A stretch of DNA of 64,000 bases, taken from assembly GCF_023159225.1 (NCBI RefSeq), contig NC_063168.1, forward strand, positions 42,831,562 through 42,895,561, given 5' to 3'. The stretch comes from Perognathus longimembris pacificus. Lineage: Eukaryota > Chordata > Mammalia > Rodentia > Heteromyidae. A model generated the notes under the pieces. It saw only the letters and a list, made by a program, of their open reading frames with translations, had not been told where the DNA came from and did not search any database. Position 1 is the first letter of the stretch, and each line of letters starts with the position of its first letter. This document shows positions 60,830-64,000 of the stretch, in pieces. The position numbers and the translations under genes were made by a program.

Positions 60830-61465
60830 TGAGAGAAAATTATTCTGGTGGATGCTAATCATATCTTTGGAGCTTTTCACCTAAGGATACTAAAAGATTC
60901 TCCCAGGATCATTTTTGGTATCAAAGTTTGAGGAATTGTGGTAAATTGCTGCTCAAAGATTTTGAACAGTTGATTAAAAAATATTTGATGAAGTGTGATC
61001 TAGATATGCCCTTTAAATGTATGCATACTAAACACCAGTCACTGCTGTATAGAGGTAGTGATCTAAGTACTGAAAATACTGTATTTATCATTTAACCTGG
61101 ACCATCAAGAAAGGTGAAAGGAGAAGCTGTCAGGGAGATAGGTGGTATATAAAAGCATCCTGGGAAGTCCAGATGTAGGAACCCCAATGTAGAAACAACT
61201 AGTGTCTTCATAACAAAAAGATACAACTCAGATTTGAAGCTTATAGCTATTCTCTTTACATCTTGTTTATATGTGAAATGTCAAGTTGAAATTCTCCACT
61301 ATCCCTTTACCATCCTACTTAAAATGGTAATAACCCTCTGTGTGTTCTAAATCGTTCTCCTGCCTTGTTTTTCTCCTTAGCATTCATCATCTTCAAATAT
61401 ATTATTTAATACATGTGTCTTTCTTTTTTCTCCATCTATCAACTAGGACAAAGCCCTCTCCTACA
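60830..61465. other. Unique non-coding DNA
   Basis: No repeat or coding pattern recognised. Confidence 0.4.
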
Positions 61466-61467
61466 TT

Positions 61468-61560
61468 AGTTATTTTTCTCAGATACTGTCTTATGTGAAC
61501 CTTTTACCTCTGCCTTCTGCATAAGTAGGCTTACAAGTGTGAACCATCACTCTATGCCTT
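61468..61560 (-). repeat. Decayed B1 fragment
   Basis: The plus strand reads ctctgccttctgcataagta, then ggcttacaagtgtgaaccat, the antisense of a B1 right half. Confidence 0.45.
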
Positions 61561-61564
61561 CACT

Positions 61565-62540
61565 GTTAGATTCTTAACACACAGAGTTAAGCTCCTAACT
61601 GCTAACTGTATATTTGTCGGACTGATTTGTTATTCACCCAGTATGGAGTATCATTTTTATACTTGGTTCACTGGTAGAAGTTAGAGGTACAAAGATAAAG
61701 TTCTTCCTCTATCCTTACATGCCTCGTGAATTAGTTAAAAGTGTTATTCTTTTGAATGTTATAAAAAATGAGATATTCTCTGGTCCTTGCTCTGTTAGAT
61801 TGTCACTAGGAGGTTATACCTCAAACACTAAAACTAATAACATTACATAATTTAAAAAACTGATATGCTGTCTTGATGGTTTCATTTTCCTTTTAATTTT
61901 GTTATAAAATTTTAGTAATAATTTTTAAAGGTCAAATAGCTTTGTATGTCACAACACAAGGTTCATTAAAATCAAGTATTAAATGAACTAATAAGTCTCA
62001 GAATTTACTGTGAAGATTCAAAAGAAAGTGTCTCACAAATTTGATTGTGGCTTCATAAAAAGAATCAAGTGATCAGTGTACTGTTTTTTGTCCACTTTAA
62101 ACTGGCTCAGAATTGCGGATTCTTCAATGTTATTCTCCAAGGAATAAAGAGACAACCCCAACCTTCCACCCCCTAAGTCAAGAGACTCAGGCTTTTGTTT
62201 CTGAGTCCCTGTTTATTCCTCAGCTTTTTTGTCTATGGCATTATAATCTTGGATCTTTGCATTCGTTTACTAAGATTGTAATATTTGAGGACCAAAACCC
62301 CAGAATGTTTATTTCAAGTTTAAATTACAAATAGTATCACGCAGTGTAGCTATGTACTCTATTATGGCTTCATGGAAAAACATGCTGGTCTGCTATAGCT
62401 TCTGGTTTGGTTGGAATCCTTGGTGTTCTTAGATTTGTACATTCTTCTCTGTATTTCTAAGAATATTTTTTCCCTTGTGATTTTCACATTAACTTTTCTC
62501 TGTCCCTCTTTCTTTCTGTGGTCATTTTTCATCTATTTAT
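61565..62540. other. Unique non-coding DNA
   Basis: No repeat or coding pattern recognised. Confidence 0.4.
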
Positions 62541-62544
62541 AAGA

Positions 62545-62700
62545 ATGTCAGTCATTGTGTTAGAGTCCACACTAAATAACCTCATTTTAACCACTGTAAA
62601 GACTCCATTTCCCACATAAGGTCTCCTTCTGGATACTGAGGATGAGGGATATAGTGCAGCTCCTTGAGTGACAACATAATTCAATTTGTAACTATCCCTT
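62545..62700 (+). repeat. Ancient eutherian repeat fragment
   Basis: gagtccacactaaataacct, cattttaaccactgtaaaga and cataaggtctccttctggat follow a common placental retroelement-derived repeat, recognised by layout. Family not named. Confidence 0.45.
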
Positions 62701-62704
62701 CATA

Positions 62705-64000
62705 TTCTTCATGGATATTGTTCTAGGCATTATCAAGGAAAACTAATGAGGAGTTTTATGAATCACCTGTAGATTTGCAATATGTCCAAAATATTTCATA
62801 GAAACATCTTTTCCCTCTATCATTTTGATTACCTAAATGCAAGACCTTAAAATTTTGATATGGAAAACAGAATAATTCCTATGATTTACACACATTTTTT
62901 CAATATAGCAAAGTTTGAATAATGCCTACAGGAAGATTGAAAAGGAGCACGTTTTGGAAGGGTGATGATGTATTTCATTATTTTTATTGAATTAGGAAGC
63001 TTGTAGTAGACATTGAAATGTTATATAAAATTTGAACAACTACTTTCAGTTAATTTTTTTTTCTTCTATTATCTAAGGATAATAATTACATAGAGGAAAT
63101 TTTTAGCTGCATGTTACTCAGGCAACACAAAAACGTTGGGAGGTTGGTAATGTGATAGAGTAACCAATTAATATCAAAAATAAAAAATAGTGTGCATTAA
63201 TATGAATTTATATTAGACATTTCTAAGTATAATTTCCAGATGAATTTCTATGTACATGTTCTGCATATCGTATAAAATCCTAATTGTTCATTTTTATAAT
63301 GAACATATTTGCATATATGAATCACATCTGTTAAAACTGTTTTCAGAGTTCATGAAAAATAATTACTGGTTTATTCAGAACTATTATTGATATATTTCAG
63401 CTATAGTAAAATTTCTTCTTTCCCTTCCTTGGTCAATATAGTTATAACAAAATACTAATTGAGAAGTTGTATTTGATTAATGGTTCACTCCTCGACTTGA
63501 ATGTTTCTCAGGAACTGAAAACAACAAATTGTCATTAGCTTCCACAAAGTAAAATTCGCATTTTTTCATAGTGTTCAAAAGAAGAATGGATCTTATTTTT
63601 TTTTCAACTTGTGGTAACACTGAAAATTGTATTTAAACTAAATTCAATCCTATTTCATACCTTCAGAAAAATATGTGATTAAAAGAGTTAAACTCCTTTG
63701 CATGCTTCCTATCTCTTGTGAGAATGTCAAGCTGCTTACTAAGTTGCTGAGTTAAAGTCTCTACTGGACAGAGCTATGTGAGTTCTCTGAGAAACCTGCT
63801 CAGCCATGATGTATGTTGGGATGTGTTAACAGCAGAATTCTGCTGGAGTCAGGTTGTCATACATGCAATGATTTAATTGACTTCAATTTCTCTATTATGG
63901 TTACTAGACTTCAGTAGGGCAAGTATTTTGATAATGTATAGATATCCTAGTAAAAAAAAAAAAGTTCCACAAATTATTCTTCTTGAATTCTTTGAAAAAC
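62705..64000. other. Unique AT-rich non-coding DNA
   Basis: No repeat or coding pattern recognised up to the window end. Confidence 0.45.

Overview
The window looks like nuclear DNA from a geomyoid rodent (kangaroo rat, pocket mouse or pocket gopher group). The main evidence is five well-preserved dimeric SINEs of IDL-Geo architecture: a tRNA-Ala/ID-like left monomer followed by the Geo right monomer. That family is known to be restricted to Geomyoidea. Older SINEs in which a 7SL/B1-like unit is joined to Geo, and dID-B1 composites of the kind I associate with castorimorph rodents, fit the same assignment. The DNA is visibly AT-rich and CpG-poor and carries many mammalian-type dinucleotide microsatellites. 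The species cannot be fixed from this window.

I find no convincing protein-coding exon, RNA gene, CpG-island promoter or intact mobile-element ORF. The longest open frames (about 100-115 codons) lie in SINEs, microsatellites, LTR-like repeats or unique DNA without protein-like composition. The window is therefore best read as intergenic or deep intronic. One minus-strand stretch (about 60452-60820) has an A-tail and two protein-like frames joined by a frameshift; it may be a processed pseudogene of an unrecognised parent.

Layout. 0-5 kb: unique DNA, an LTR (2053-2503) flanked by two copies of a ~108-bp sequence, an old SINE, and a long GA tract abutting a SINE. 5-10 kb: unique DNA, two B1-Geo SINEs and an IDL-Geo. 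9.9-10.8 kb: a minus-strand L1 in which what looks like the L1 5' end is joined directly to the end of ORF2. 11-15.8 kb: old SINEs, an L1 3'UTR fragment and microsatellites. 15.8-19.4 kb: mostly unique. 19.4-20.1 kb: a decayed L1 ORF2 piece. 21-24.2 kb: IDL-Geo, a dID-B1-B1 trimer and an old eutherian repeat. 24-31 kb: unique DNA, microsatellites, IDL-Geo and two old SINEs. 31-37 kb: largely repeat-poor, with an LTR-like segment and a SINE near 35 kb. 37.3-40.1 kb: a second LTR related to the first and split by an IDL-Geo, then decayed SINEs. 40.1-48.7 kb: the longest repeat-poor stretch. 48.7-54.3 kb: decayed SINEs and two related minus-strand LTR-like repeats. 57.5-64 kb: old repeats, a SINE nested in a SINE, the pseudogene candidate and unique DNA.

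I did not find a new multi-gene system. The observations most worth following are the sharing of the Geo monomer by two SINE heads, pol III-box-like motifs inside Geo, the internally deleted L1, the LTR family with a hairpin between TATA box and poly(A) signal, a SINE copy that has become a perfect hairpin, and an inverted pair of NKX2-type motifs.
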